Of a stretch of DNA of 64,000 nt, positions 37,617-46,504 are shown piece by piece. The position numbers and the translations under genes are program-made. How positions within the stretch are numbered: position 1 is the stretch's first letter; each line of letters begins with the position of its first letter. The stretch is taken from contig JAAYCM010000131.1 of assembly GCA_012729765.1 (NCBI GenBank), positions 23,425 through 87,424 of the forward strand, in the 5' to 3' direction. The notes under the pieces are model-generated. The model worked only from the letters and a program-made list of their open reading frames with translations. It was not told the origin of the DNA and did no database searches. Source of the stretch: Chloroflexota bacterium (GTDB taxonomy: Bacteria > Chloroflexota > Anaerolineae > Aggregatilineales > Aggregatilineaceae).

Positions 37617-38000
37617 ATGCGAGCCTGTCCAGCCTGCGGCCAGATGCTCTCTGGCCCCGAAATCAAACAGTGTCCACGCTGTGGAACCTTTGTCACCGCC
37701 CCGCGCGCCGGCCCCCCGCCCCATCCTGATACTCCCGACCGGCGCTACCGCCACCACAAGCAGCAAGCCGAGCACCAGCGCAAGCGCATCACCGGTGAAT
37801 ACGCCATCGTGGATCGCCGCCACAACCACGCGCTCTACGCCCTGGGCCTGCTCGTCGTGCTGGGCGGGCTGGCGCTCACGATCACCACTTCCCCTGACTA
37901 TATTTTTGGCGTGATTATTGGCATCGGACTGCTGGCAGTCGGCTATGCGCGTTCCCATTCGGCGGGGTATGATCCCACCCGGTGGACGCTCACCAAATAG
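37617..38000 (+). CDS. Small zinc-ribbon membrane protein
   Basis: A 127-residue protein. From ATG 37617, with GGAGAGAGAG directly upstream, it starts MRACPACGQMLSGPEIKQCPRCG: two CxxC pairs typical of a zinc ribbon. Residues 30-70 are His/Arg/Gln-rich and charged; two membrane helices follow (ALYALGLLVVLGGLALTITT and YIFGVIIGIGLLAVGYA). The in-frame ATG at 37584 lacks a ribosome site. Function unknown. The hydrolase gene follows 40 bases later. Confidence 0.75.
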   Translation: MRACPACGQMLSGPEIKQCPRCGTFVTAPRAGPPPHPDTPDRRYRHHKQQAEHQRKRITGEYAIVDRRHNHALYALGLLVVLGGLALTITTSPDYIFGVIIGIGLLAVGYARSHSAGYDPTRWTLTK

Positions 38001-38040
38001 AGTTTCAGAAACGGTATCCCGGCAGAGAGAGGAAGTATTC

Positions 38041-39873
38041 GTGCGGTTCCCATCCAAACCCATTGGCACTGTAATCCTGGCTCTAACCCTGTTCGCGCTG
38101 CTGATCGCCCCGGCGGCAGCCCAAGAAGGCGATCGTGTCTCTCGCCCCGGTGAATACGCGGGCTATTCTGAGCCGCAGTACACTGAGTGGGTGCGCCTCT
38201 CGCAGTACGTGCCCACCCGTGACGGGACACGGCTGGCGGTGGACATCTACCGCCCGGCGCGCGACGGCCAGCCGGTCGAAGAGCCGCTGCCGCTCGTCTG
38301 GACGCACCACCGCTATCACCGCGCCAACGTGACCGACGGCGCGATCACAGGCATCATCGATCAGGCCCCGGAGCTGCGCACGCTGCTGCAATATGGTTAT
38401 ATCGTCGCGGCGGTCGATGTGCGCGGTGGCGGTGCGTCGTTCGGCACGCGCGAAGGCGAGTTCACCCGCCAGGAAGCGCTCGATGCCTACGACGTGACCG
38501 AATGGTTTGCCGCGCAGTCCTGGTGCGACGGCCAGATCGGGATGTACGGCCTCTCATACCTGGGCATCACGCAGTATATGGCTGCCAGCACCCAGCCGCC
38601 GCACCTGAAGGCCATCTTCCCGATGATGGCGATGTTTGATATCTATTCGTTCGTCTACCCCGGCGGCGTCTTTCAGGAGAACTTCCTGATTCACTGGGGC
38701 GGCAACCTGGTCCTGCTCGATAAGGTGGTGCCCGCCGCGCCGGTCGATGAAGACCCCGGCGGGGCACTGCTGGCCCAGGCGCGCCGCGAGCACGTCCGCA
38801 ATGCCAATGTCTACAGCGTGGCGGCAGCACAGCCCTTCCGCAACAGCCAGGACGCCGCAGGCCAGATGCTGCACGTCGAGTGGAGTCCATCCACCTACCT
38901 GGACGCGATCAACGGCTCCGGCGTGGCGATCTACACCCTCGGCGGCTGGTACGATATGTATCCCCGCGACGCCGTGACGTGGTTCAACAACCTGACCGTG
39001 CCCCAAAAGCTGCTGCTCACGCCCTGGTCCCACAACGGCTCCGGCGGGTTCGATCTGGCAGTCGAGCACCTGCGCTGGTTTGACTACTGGCTGAAGGGCA
39101 TCGACAACGGGATCATGGACGAGCCGCCGATCACGTATCACGTCATGGGCGCGCCGGACAGCACCGCCTGGCGCACCGCCGAACAGTGGCCCCTGCCCGG
39201 CGAGCAGCCAACCGCCTACTATCTGCACGCGGGCCCGTCCGGCAGTGTGAACTCGGCCAACGATGGCAGCCTGAGCACCGACCCGCCGGGCGACGGGCAG
39301 GACGCTTACACCGTCGATTACAGCACCACAACGGGTAAAACCACGCGCTGGACCGATGGCTACGGTCAAGGCTTCGGCTATCCGGAGATGACGCCCAACG
39401 ACGAAAAGGGACTGACCTACACCACCGCGCCGCTGGAAGCCGATCTCGAAGTCACCGGGCACCCGGTCGTGCATCTGTGGATCAGCTCGACCGCCGACGA
39501 TGGCGATTTCATCGTCTATCTCGAAGAAGTGGACGACGACGGCGATTCGACCTATATCACCGAAGGCGTGCTGCGCGCCTCGCACCGCGCCCTGGCCGAC
39601 CCGCCCTATGACTATATGGGCCTGCCCTATCACCGCAGCTTCGCCGAAGATGTGGTGCCGCTGCCCGTCGATGGTGAGCCGGTCGAGCTGGTGTTCGACC
39701 TGCACCCGACCGCGAATATCTTCGACGCCGGGCACCGCATCCGCATCACGATCACCGGGGCGGACACCGACACCTACGGCACATCCAAACTCGATCCGCC
39801 GCCCACCGTGACGATCTATCGCAGCGCCGACTATCCCTCGCACATCGTCCTGCCGGTCATCCCGGCGGACTGA
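38041..39873 (+). CDS. Secreted CocE/NonD-family hydrolase (X-Pro dipeptidyl-peptidase-like)
   Basis: A 610-residue exported serine hydrolase. The GTG at 38041, with GAGAGAGGAAG upstream, begins a signal peptide VRFPSKPIGTVILALTLFAL cut near AAA-Q; the longer frame from 37918 overlaps the previous gene. The S15-type alpha/beta-hydrolase domain has nucleophile Ser172 (MYGLSYLGIT), Asp305 (GGWYDMY) and His331 (PWSHNG). From about residue 370 a jelly-roll domain follows (LEADLEVTGHPVVHLWISST), which is PepX_C-like. The family cleaves acyl esters or amides, such as cocaine esterase and glutaryl-7-ACA acylase; substrate unknown. Confidence 0.93.
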   Translation: MRFPSKPIGTVILALTLFALLIAPAAAQEGDRVSRPGEYAGYSEPQYTEWVRLSQYVPTRDGTRLAVDIYRPARDGQPVEEPLPLVWTHHRYHRANVTDGAITGIIDQAPELRTLLQYGYIVAAVDVRGGGASFGTREGEFTRQEALDAYDVTEWFAAQSWCDGQIGMYGLSYLGITQYMAASTQPPHLKAIFPMMAMFDIYSFVYPGGVFQENFLIHWGGNLVLLDKVVPAAPVDEDPGGALLAQARREHVRNANVYSVAAAQPFRNSQDAAGQMLHVEWSPSTYLDAINGSGVAIYTLGGWYDMYPRDAVTWFNNLTVPQKLLLTPWSHNGSGGFDLAVEHLRWFDYWLKGIDNGIMDEPPITYHVMGAPDSTAWRTAEQWPLPGEQPTAYYLHAGPSGSVNSANDGSLSTDPPGDGQDAYTVDYSTTTGKTTRWTDGYGQGFGYPEMTPNDEKGLTYTTAPLEADLEVTGHPVVHLWISSTADDGDFIVYLEEVDDDGDSTYITEGVLRASHRALADPPYDYMGLPYHRSFAEDVVPLPVDGEPVELVFDLHPTANIFDAGHRIRITITGADTDTYGTSKLDPPPTVTIYRSADYPSHIVLPVIPAD

Positions 39874-39890
39874 CGGGCACCGAATCAAAA

Positions 39891-39917
39891 AGGGGCGGCT
39901 CACCGCGAGTCGCCCCT
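39891..39917 (-). terminator. Terminator, best matched to the minus-strand gene
   Basis: AGGGGCG / CGCCCCT stem with CTC/GAG inner pairing; an A-run on the left becomes a T-run on the minus strand, fitting the end of the 39944-40477 gene. It may also slow transcription from the left. Confidence 0.8.
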
Positions 39918-39943
39918 GCGCATTCATCCAGCTTGCCCCGCTG

Positions 39944-40477
39944 TTACCAGACCTGGCCCTGCATCATGCCGGGGCCATAGCCGCCCTGGCCGCGCTGACC
40001 ACGCATCCCGCGCCCCTGGCCCTGTGGACCGTTCCCCAGGCCAAGCCCCTGGCGTGCGCCCCACTCACCGTCCAGGCATGGGCAGTCCGCATGCACCCGG
40101 TTCATCGCCAACTCCAGCGCCGCGTCCAGATTGCTCAGCAGTTGCTCGGCTCGCAGTTCGGCCAGCCAGCCATCCTCAACCGCCTGCTCGATCTGCGCGG
40201 TCAGGTCGGCTTTGGCCGCCGCGATCACCGCCGCCGGGTCGCCGCCGTTGGCCTCGATCACTTCGGCCAGGGACTGCCCCTCGCGCAGCGCCGCCCAGAT
40301 TTCCGCCTGCTCCAGCCCGGTCGCATCCACCGCCGCGCCGATCAGGGCGTCAGCCATGCGCATAAACGGGCGGCCCGGACGGTTATCCGGCCCCTGCGCG
40401 CTCACACTGCCCACGACTCCAACAAGTAAAGCCGCCACCAGCGCGACGATCATCCCACTCCACATCCACCGTTTCAT
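39944..40477 (-). CDS. Small exported protein of unknown function
   Basis: A 177-residue protein from ATG 40477, preceded by GAGAGGAGAG. It starts with a signal peptide, MKRWMWSGMIVALVAALLVG, cleaved near VSA-Q. The mature part is helical (DALIGAAVDATGLEQAEIWA, EQAVEDGWLAELRAEQLLSN) with a pattern like small exported Chloroflexota/Firmicutes proteins in which helices such as SLAEVIEANGGDPAAVIAA recur; Cys-Pro-Cys sits in HADCPCLDGEW; the tail is Gly/Gln/Met-rich. No catalytic motif is seen; calcium or metal binding cannot be judged. Confidence 0.7.
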   Translation of the reverse strand: MKRWMWSGMIVALVAALLVGVVGSVSAQGPDNRPGRPFMRMADALIGAAVDATGLEQAEIWAALREGQSLAEVIEANGGDPAAVIAAAKADLTAQIEQAVEDGWLAELRAEQLLSNLDAALELAMNRVHADCPCLDGEWGARQGLGLGNGPQGQGRGMRGQRGQGGYGPGMMQGQVW

Positions 40478-40644
40478 CGTTGTCTCTCCTCTAAGCTCTG
40501 TGTTGCCCCATCGTGATGGGGGTGCTTCCGTCGTATTTGTCCCTATTCTGCCGGGCAAATGTAACCGTTTTATCATCCAACTACCGCCAAACTGTAAATT
40601 CCTGGTAAAATTACCGTTCTGACCGGAACACACCACCCGTATCC

Positions 40645-41628
40645 ATGACCGATACACAACCGAACGATCTATCCATCATCATCGTGAGCTGGAACGTCCG
40701 CGAGCTGCTGGCTGCCTGCCTGCGCAGTATCGCCGCTGCCCCGATCAGGTGTGTCGCGCCAGATGGGACGGCGACCGGCGATGGGGATCTGCGCGTCGAA
40801 ACGATTGTGATCGATTCGGCCAGCGGGGATGGCAGCGCCGCCCTGGTGCGCGACGAGTTCCCCTGGGCGCGGCTGCTGGCCCTGGACGAGAATGTCGGGT
40901 TTACACGCGGCAACAATCTCGGCCTGGAGATGGCGCAGGGCCGCCATTTGCTGCTGCTCAACCCCGATACGGTCGTGCACGGCGACGCGTTCAACCGGCT
41001 GGCTGCCTATCTGGACGCGCATCCCGAAGTCGGGATCGCCGGGCCGCACGTTCTCAACGCCGACGGCACGACCCAATCGACGCGGCGGCGCTTTCCTACC
41101 GTCCTGACCGGCATCTTCGAGAGCACGTGGCTGCAAGGGTATGCGCCGCGCCGCCTGCTGGACCGCTTCTATGTGGCCGACCAGCCGGACGACGGCACCT
41201 TCGAGGTGGATTGGGTGCAGGGCTGCGCACTGATCGCCCGCCGCGAAGTCTACACGCAGATCGGCGGGCTGGACACGGGTTACGTGATGTATTCGGAAGA
41301 GCTGGACTGGTGCCGCCGCGCCAAAGACGCCGGGTGGCGCGTGGTTTACCTGGGCGACGCCTTCATCACGCACTACGGCGGCAAGAGCGCCGACCAGGTC
41401 CAGACCCACCGGCACATCTACTTTCAGCAGAGCAAGCTGCGCTACTATCGCAAATTTCACGGGCGCGGGGTGGCTCTTGCCCTGCGGCTGTTTCTCTTGT
41501 TAAGCTACATATACCAGTTGGGGTTAGAAGGACTCAAGGCGCTGCTCGGCTCCAGACCGGCCATGCGCCGCGCCCGCTGCGCGACCTACGTGCAGGTGAT
41601 CCGCGCGCTGGCAGCGGGCGAGCGCTGA
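40645..41628 (+). CDS. GT2-family glycosyltransferase (rhamnosyltransferase-like)
   Basis: A 327-residue inverting glycosyltransferase of the GT-A fold. LSIIIVSWNVRELLAACLRS at the N-terminus, DENVGFTRGNNLGLEMAQGR, LLLLNPDTVVHGDAF (metal/donor loop), GCALIARREVYTQIGGLDTGY and MYSEELDWCRRAKDAGWRVV, the order seen in WbbL-type rhamnosyltransferases. The presence of rmd-gmd nearby makes GDP-D-rhamnose a candidate donor, but WbbL uses dTDP-L-rhamnose, so the donor is not settled. It starts the glycan block; a GT4 gene follows 35 bases later. Confidence 0.9.
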   Translation: MTDTQPNDLSIIIVSWNVRELLAACLRSIAAAPIRCVAPDGTATGDGDLRVETIVIDSASGDGSAALVRDEFPWARLLALDENVGFTRGNNLGLEMAQGRHLLLLNPDTVVHGDAFNRLAAYLDAHPEVGIAGPHVLNADGTTQSTRRRFPTVLTGIFESTWLQGYAPRRLLDRFYVADQPDDGTFEVDWVQGCALIARREVYTQIGGLDTGYVMYSEELDWCRRAKDAGWRVVYLGDAFITHYGGKSADQVQTHRHIYFQQSKLRYYRKFHGRGVALALRLFLLLSYIYQLGLEGLKALLGSRPAMRRARCATYVQVIRALAAGER

Positions 41629-41663
41629 ACCGCGCCACGAGTCTCTACCTGAAGCGAGTACCC

Positions 41664-42836
41664 ATGAGAATCGGACAGATTACAGGCGAATATCCGCCGA
41701 TGCAGGGCGGTGTCGGCGCGTTTACCGAAGAGTTGAGCAAGGCGCTGATCGCGCTCGGCCACGAAGTCTTTGTGTTTACCGATCACCGCGCCGGGATGGC
41801 CGGGCGCAACGGGCGGATTCATGTTACCGCCGACGCGCACTCGTGGGGCTGGGGCACGCTCACCCGCATCCGCCACTGGGCCAGGGCCAACGCGCTCGAC
41901 GTGGTTAACATCCAGTATCAGGCCGCCGCGTTCAACATGGCCGCCTTCGTGCATATTCTGCCGATGCGCCTCGACAATGCGCGCGTCGTCACGACATTTC
42001 ACGATCTGCTGGTGCCCTATCTCTTTCCCAAGGCCGGGCCGCTGCGTTATCAGGCCGTGCTGACCCTGGCGCGCAGCAGCGACGGCGTGATCGTCACCAA
42101 CCGCGGCGACCGCGCCCACCTGCTGGCCCAAAAAGCGCTGATCAATCTGCGCCATATCCCGATTGGCTCGAATATCCAGCCGGAGCCGCCGCCGGATTAC
42201 GATCGCGCGGCGTGGCGCGATCAGCACGACTTCACCCCTTCGGACGTGGTCATCGGCTATTTTGGTTTCCTCAATGCCAGCAAAGGCATCGATACCCTGC
42301 TCCACAGCCTGCATATCCTGCGCGGCAAAGGTCTTCCCGTCAAGCTGCTGATGATCGGCGGGCGCACCGGCACCAGCGACCCGGCCAACATCATCTACGC
42401 GCGCGAAGTCGATGAGATGATCGAAAACCTGAACCTGATCGATCATGTGCGGTGGACCGGATTCGTCGATAACCAGGCGGTCAGCGGCTACCTGATGGCG
42501 AGCGACCTGATCGCGCTGCCTTACCGCGACGGCGTCTCGTTCCGGCGCGGTAGCCTGATGGCGGCGCTGGCGCACGGCTGCACCATCGTCACCACCAACC
42601 CGATTGACGAGCTGCCGGAGCTGGTGGGCGATGTGCATGTGCGCCTCGTCCCGCCCGATTCGCCAACCGCGCTGGCGATTGCGCTTGAGGACCTGGCCGA
42701 CAATCCCGATCTGTGCGCCCAGATGGGCCGCAATGCGCGCCAGTTGGCCGCCGAGTTCACCTGGGAGCGCATTGCCGCCCAGACCGCCGACTACTATCGC
42801 GAGCTGATCGAGCAGCCCCAGCCCCAGCAGCCCTGA
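41664..42836 (+). CDS. GT4-family glycosyltransferase
   Basis: A 390-residue retaining, GT-B-fold transferase. The start ATG 41664 gives MRIGQITGEYPPMQGGVGAF, with the Gly-rich acceptor loop; a longer frame from 40749 is only an overlap of the GT2 gene. N-lobe: DVVNIQYQAAAFNMAAFVHI, VVTTFHDLLVPYLFP; C-lobe: IGYFGFLNASKGIDTLLHSL, VRWTGFVDNQAVSGYL, and the donor loop YRDGVSFRRGSLMAALAHGC. The E-x7-E motif is partly altered (SFRRGSLMAALAHG), as in some GT4 subfamilies. Acceptor and donor unknown. Confidence 0.9.
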   Translation: MRIGQITGEYPPMQGGVGAFTEELSKALIALGHEVFVFTDHRAGMAGRNGRIHVTADAHSWGWGTLTRIRHWARANALDVVNIQYQAAAFNMAAFVHILPMRLDNARVVTTFHDLLVPYLFPKAGPLRYQAVLTLARSSDGVIVTNRGDRAHLLAQKALINLRHIPIGSNIQPEPPPDYDRAAWRDQHDFTPSDVVIGYFGFLNASKGIDTLLHSLHILRGKGLPVKLLMIGGRTGTSDPANIIYAREVDEMIENLNLIDHVRWTGFVDNQAVSGYLMASDLIALPYRDGVSFRRGSLMAALAHGCTIVTTNPIDELPELVGDVHVRLVPPDSPTALAIALEDLADNPDLCAQMGRNARQLAAEFTWERIAAQTADYYRELIEQPQPQQP

Positions 42837-42886
42837 GACCGCCCGGAATTTTGGCTGGCCCGGCTCACCCACGCAAAGGAACGCCT

Positions 42887-45604
42887 ATGCGTCGCTTGAC
42901 CCTGCCCCCGCTGCCGCGCCGCTTCGATCTCGGCTGGATCGCGGCGGCGCTGCTGCCCCTGATCGGTATCCTGCCCACGCTGGGAGATGGCGTGATCAAC
43001 GCCGCGGACGGGCCGCTGCACGTCCACCGCATCCGCGCCATGACGATCCTGCTCGAGTCGGGCAACCTGTGGCCGCGCTGGGTGCCCTACTTCCACATCG
43101 GCTTCGGCTACCCGATCTTCAACTACTACCCGCCCGGCGTGTTTTACCTGGGCGGCCTGCTGGGGATGATCGGCATCGACGCGCAAACCGCCTTCGCGCT
43201 GCTGGCGGCGCTGGCCTGGATACTCGGCAGCGTCGGGACGTATGCCCTGGCGAAGCGGATGCTGCCCGCGCCGGGTTCGCTGCTGGCCGCCATGCTGTGG
43301 AGCTATGCGCCGTCGCGCCTGTTCGAAGTGTGGCACCAGGGCAGCCTGCCGCAGATCATGGCCGCCGCGCTGCTGCCCTGGCTTCTGTATGGGATCGTGC
43401 GCGTGGCGGGGCAGCCCACCCGCCGGAACCTGCTCGCCGCCGCCCTGCCCCTGGCCGGAATCCTGCTCACCCACCTGCCCATCGCCTATATCGCCGCGCT
43501 CTATGCCGGGCCGCTGGCGCTGATCGCGCCGCTGTGGGCCGCGCGCCGCCGCTGGCACGAGTTCCCGCGTCGCTTCGGCTACACCGCCGCCGGGCTGCTG
43601 CTCGGCGTGGCGCTGGCCGCGATCTACTTCGTGCCGATGGCGCTGGAGCTGCACCACGTTTCCGCCGCCAGCGGGGCCGAGGACAACGTCAGCTATCTGA
43701 AGAGCAACTTCTTGCAGCCGGACGAGGTCTTTTTTCAGCCGCGCCCCATCGACCTGACCGACATGAGTTCCGGCCTGCCGACCACGCTTGGCCTCGTCGG
43801 CGGGATTCTGGCGCTGGGCGGCCTGCTCGCGCTGCTGATCAAGCGGCGCTATGCCCTGGCGGCGCTGCCCGCGCTGGCGCTGGCCTTCACCGTGTTCATG
43901 CTGCTGCCGGAATCGCTCGACGTGTGGCTGGCGATCCCGTTCTTCCGCCAGCTTCGCGCCCCGGAACGCCTGCTGCGCATCGGCGCGGTGCTGATCGCGC
44001 TGCTCGGCGGGGCAAGTCTGCTGCTGCTGCCCGCCCGCCGCCGCACCCTGGCACTGATCGCCGCGCTGCCGGTCGTGCTGCTGTCGGCCATCCCGCTCTT
44101 CTACGGCAACGATGACTTCATCCCGATGCGCGATCTCACCGCCCTGGACGAGATCGAGTTCGAGTGGGCAACGTATGTGTGGGGCACGACCAGCTACGAC
44201 GAGTTCGATCCGGTCTGGGGCGAGAGCATCCCCCGCCCCGGCGAGGTGCCAGAGCCGGAGCTGTACCGCACCGACCCGCTGCGCCTGGTGGCCTACCGCC
44301 TGGATTTGATCCGGCACCCAGACGAGCTTCAGGCCGAGGAACTGAGCACCGATACGATCCGCATCACGACGACGGCAGCACGCCCGGTGCGCTTCCACCA
44401 ATACTACTTCCCCGGCTGGGAAGCAACACTGGACGGGGAGCCGGTCGAGGTCTATGCCGAGGATGAAATGGGCCTGCTGACGGTAGACGTGCCGGCGGGT
44501 GAGCACGTCGTCCGCCTGCGTTACGCCGGGACCACCGCCCAGCAGGTTGGCGCGGCAGTCACGCTGCTGGCGATTGCGGCGGCGGCGGCCCTGGTGATCA
44601 CCGACCGTGCGTCCCGTCCCGCGCCCGCCATCACCCCGCCGGAGCGTGATCGCCCGCGCAGCCTCAACCTGCGCCCCGCCGCGATCATCGGCCTCACGGC
44701 GATCGTGTTCGCGGCCCTCAACGCAGCTTACATCACGCCCAAAACGAACTGGTTCCGCCGCCAGTCGCCGTCCAACGACCCGGTCTATATGCAGCAGCCG
44801 GTGCACCAGCCCTTCGGCGACGCCTTCGAGCTGCTCGGCTACACGCTCCATCAGGACAGCGTCCGGCCCGGCGGCTGGCTGACCGTCACGCTCTACTGGC
44901 GGCCCCTGCGCCCGCTCGACGCGCGCTATCACCCACGCGTGCAGCTTGTGAATCTCGGCGTGTCGGAAGCGTGGGCCAACAACGAGCCGTTCTTCCCCGG
45001 CGGCAGTCACACTGTCGGCTACACGCCGGACCGCTTCACGTCCGATATTCACACCATGCAGATCAGGGACTCTGCCCCGCCGCACCTGGGCCGGATCAGC
45101 GTGCAGATGATCCACTCGGAGTCCGGCGAGGTGCTGCGCCTGCCCGATGGCGCTGACCGCCTGCTGCTCGATCCGTTGATCCGCGTGCGCGGGGGCGGGC
45201 CGGATGTGGCAAACGCGCTCGATTATCGCCTGGGGGACGCGGTCGAGCTGCGCTGCGCGTCGGTCGAGCCGCAGGGCGATCAGTTGAGCATCACGCTCTA
45301 CTGGCGCGTGCGCGAGCGCGTAGATCGCGATCTGACCGTGATGGTGCACGGCCTGGACGCCGCCGGGAACCTGATCGAGCAGAACGACCGCCCGCCGCTC
45401 GGCCCGGACTATCCCGCCCCGTTCTGGCAGTCGGGCCAAACGCTGGTGGACCGGCACACGCTGCCCGCCAACCCCGATCTCGACGCGATCGCGATCGGGC
45501 TGTACAGCGCCGAAGGCCGCCTGCGCGTGACGCATAACGGCGACGCCGTGCCGGATGATCGTATCCTGCTGCCAATCGAAGCGCGCACCTGCACGGGGGA
45601 TTAG
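42887..45604 (+). CDS. Large membrane protein, PTPS-related/YfhO-like, with extracellular beta-sandwich modules
   Basis: A 905-residue integral membrane protein. From ATG 42887 (AAAGGA upstream) it runs through about ten to twelve helices to residue 420. GPLHVHRIRAMTILLESG, PYFHIGFGYPIFNYYPPGVF and YALAKRMLPAPGSLLAAML match the family labelled 6-pyruvoyl-tetrahydropterin-synthase-related membrane domain, related to GT-C/YfhO proteins. About 490-560 holds a YfhO-type segment (QYYFPGWEATLDGEPVEVYA); two beta-sandwich modules are at about 640-770 (LTVTLYWRPLRPLDARYHP) and 780-900 (LSITLYWRVRERVDRDLTVM). A role in transferring or moving lipid-linked sugars is inferred. The stop is at repeat copy D. 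Confidence 0.8.
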   Translation: MRRLTLPPLPRRFDLGWIAAALLPLIGILPTLGDGVINAADGPLHVHRIRAMTILLESGNLWPRWVPYFHIGFGYPIFNYYPPGVFYLGGLLGMIGIDAQTAFALLAALAWILGSVGTYALAKRMLPAPGSLLAAMLWSYAPSRLFEVWHQGSLPQIMAAALLPWLLYGIVRVAGQPTRRNLLAAALPLAGILLTHLPIAYIAALYAGPLALIAPLWAARRRWHEFPRRFGYTAAGLLLGVALAAIYFVPMALELHHVSAASGAEDNVSYLKSNFLQPDEVFFQPRPIDLTDMSSGLPTTLGLVGGILALGGLLALLIKRRYALAALPALALAFTVFMLLPESLDVWLAIPFFRQLRAPERLLRIGAVLIALLGGASLLLLPARRRTLALIAALPVVLLSAIPLFYGNDDFIPMRDLTALDEIEFEWATYVWGTTSYDEFDPVWGESIPRPGEVPEPELYRTDPLRLVAYRLDLIRHPDELQAEELSTDTIRITTTAARPVRFHQYYFPGWEATLDGEPVEVYAEDEMGLLTVDVPAGEHVVRLRYAGTTAQQVGAAVTLLAIAAAAALVITDRASRPAPAITPPERDRPRSLNLRPAAIIGLTAIVFAALNAAYITPKTNWFRRQSPSNDPVYMQQPVHQPFGDAFELLGYTLHQDSVRPGGWLTVTLYWRPLRPLDARYHPRVQLVNLGVSEAWANNEPFFPGGSHTVGYTPDRFTSDIHTMQIRDSAPPHLGRISVQMIHSESGEVLRLPDGADRLLLDPLIRVRGGGPDVANALDYRLGDAVELRCASVEPQGDQLSITLYWRVRERVDRDLTVMVHGLDAAGNLIEQNDRPPLGPDYPAPFWQSGQTLVDRHTLPANPDLDAIAIGLYSAEGRLRVTHNGDAVPDDRILLPIEARTCTGD

Positions 45605-45717
45605 GAACTGCCCCCATCCCCCGATCCCTTCCCCACTGCTTCGCAGAGGGAAGGGGAGCACAGCGGCAAATTTGAAGTCCTTCCCACCTTGTGGGGGAAG
45701 GATTTAGGATGGGGGGT
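45601..45717. repeat. MITE-like CTAG element, copy D (core only)
   Basis: Begins TTAGGAACTGCCCCCATCC at the TAG stop of the preceding gene (45602-45604), with both core hairpins and a GGATGGGGGG end, in the same orientation as A and B. Both conserved termini are degraded. Bases 45718-45763 hold a second C-rich motif, GGGCAAGGCAAGCCCCGCCC, of unknown nature. Confidence 0.7.
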
Positions 45718-45763
45718 GTGAGGCGGGCAAGGCAAGCCCCGCCCCTACACACCCAATTTCCGG

Positions 45764-46327
45764 TCACGCCAGGGCGCGGATATACGCCTCGATGCCCGCC
45801 AGCCACGCCTCGCGCTCCTGCGGCGGGCACTGCGACACCTGGCACAGGTTAAACCATGCCGTGCGCTGCACCCCGCAGAATTCGAGAATCCCCTTGCACA
45901 GCACCGGCTCGACTGAGGTATAGAGCGGGTGCGGCGCGCCCATCGTCGTGATCGCCGTGCCGGTGCGAATGTGTGTCAGCAGCGGCCCGGCGTCGCGCTC
46001 GCGGAAGGCCCAGTCGGGCAGGAACACCTTGTCGAAAAAGCCCTTGAGCAGCGCCGGCATCACTTCCCACCATACCGGGAAGATATAGATCAAGTGCTGC
46101 GCCTGTTCGATCCGCTGCTGGTATTCGCGGACCTTCGGATCGCGATAGCCGCCCCGTGAATAGACCGCCAGCTCCTCGACGTGCATCACAGGATCGAAAG
46201 CTTCCTGGTGCAGGTCCAGGATATCGACCTCGTGGCCGCCTTCGCGCAGCCAGCCTTCGACAAGCCTGAGAATCTCGTGATTGAAGCTCTGCTCCCAGGG
46301 ATGATCGATTGTCACCATGACACGCAT
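45764..46327 (-). CDS. NAD(P)H-quinone-reductase-like flavodoxin-fold protein
   Basis: A 187-residue protein of the KefF/MdaB/NQO1-type flavodoxin-like family. FMN/FAD-binding turns are TIDHPWEQSFNHEILRLVEG near the N-terminus and the mid-protein YIFPVWWEVMPALLKGFFDK, the latter diagnostic of the family (P-x-W-W-x2-P-A-x-L-K-G). MRVMVTIDHPWE at 46327 is the natural start; the in-frame ATG at 46420 adds 31 residues with no pattern. It is the only minus-strand gene in the glycan block and is convergent with the large membrane gene. Confidence 0.88.
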   Translation of the reverse strand: MRVMVTIDHPWEQSFNHEILRLVEGWLREGGHEVDILDLHQEAFDPVMHVEELAVYSRGGYRDPKVREYQQRIEQAQHLIYIFPVWWEVMPALLKGFFDKVFLPDWAFRERDAGPLLTHIRTGTAITTMGAPHPLYTSVEPVLCKGILEFCGVQRTAWFNLCQVSQCPPQEREAWLAGIEAYIRALA

Positions 46328-46504
46328 GAAGGGTACCCTTGCTTCCATAGTTTGAGGCTGTGCGCCTCTTCCGGCGAGTGATCCGGCAGGCAGGGCGTGA
46401 GCCGGGCGTATGCTTCTCACCCTGGCAACGTCTCACGACTTCCGGTAAACTTCCGCCCAATCTTACCTGTGCTCGACCGCACTGCTTGCCGGGGATCGAT
46501 ATTC

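Noticed and set aside
42794..45661. 955-residue minus-strand open frame opposite the PTPS-related gene
   Set aside because: Antisense shadow caused by codon bias; the plus strand has clear membrane helices, motifs and a ribosome site.
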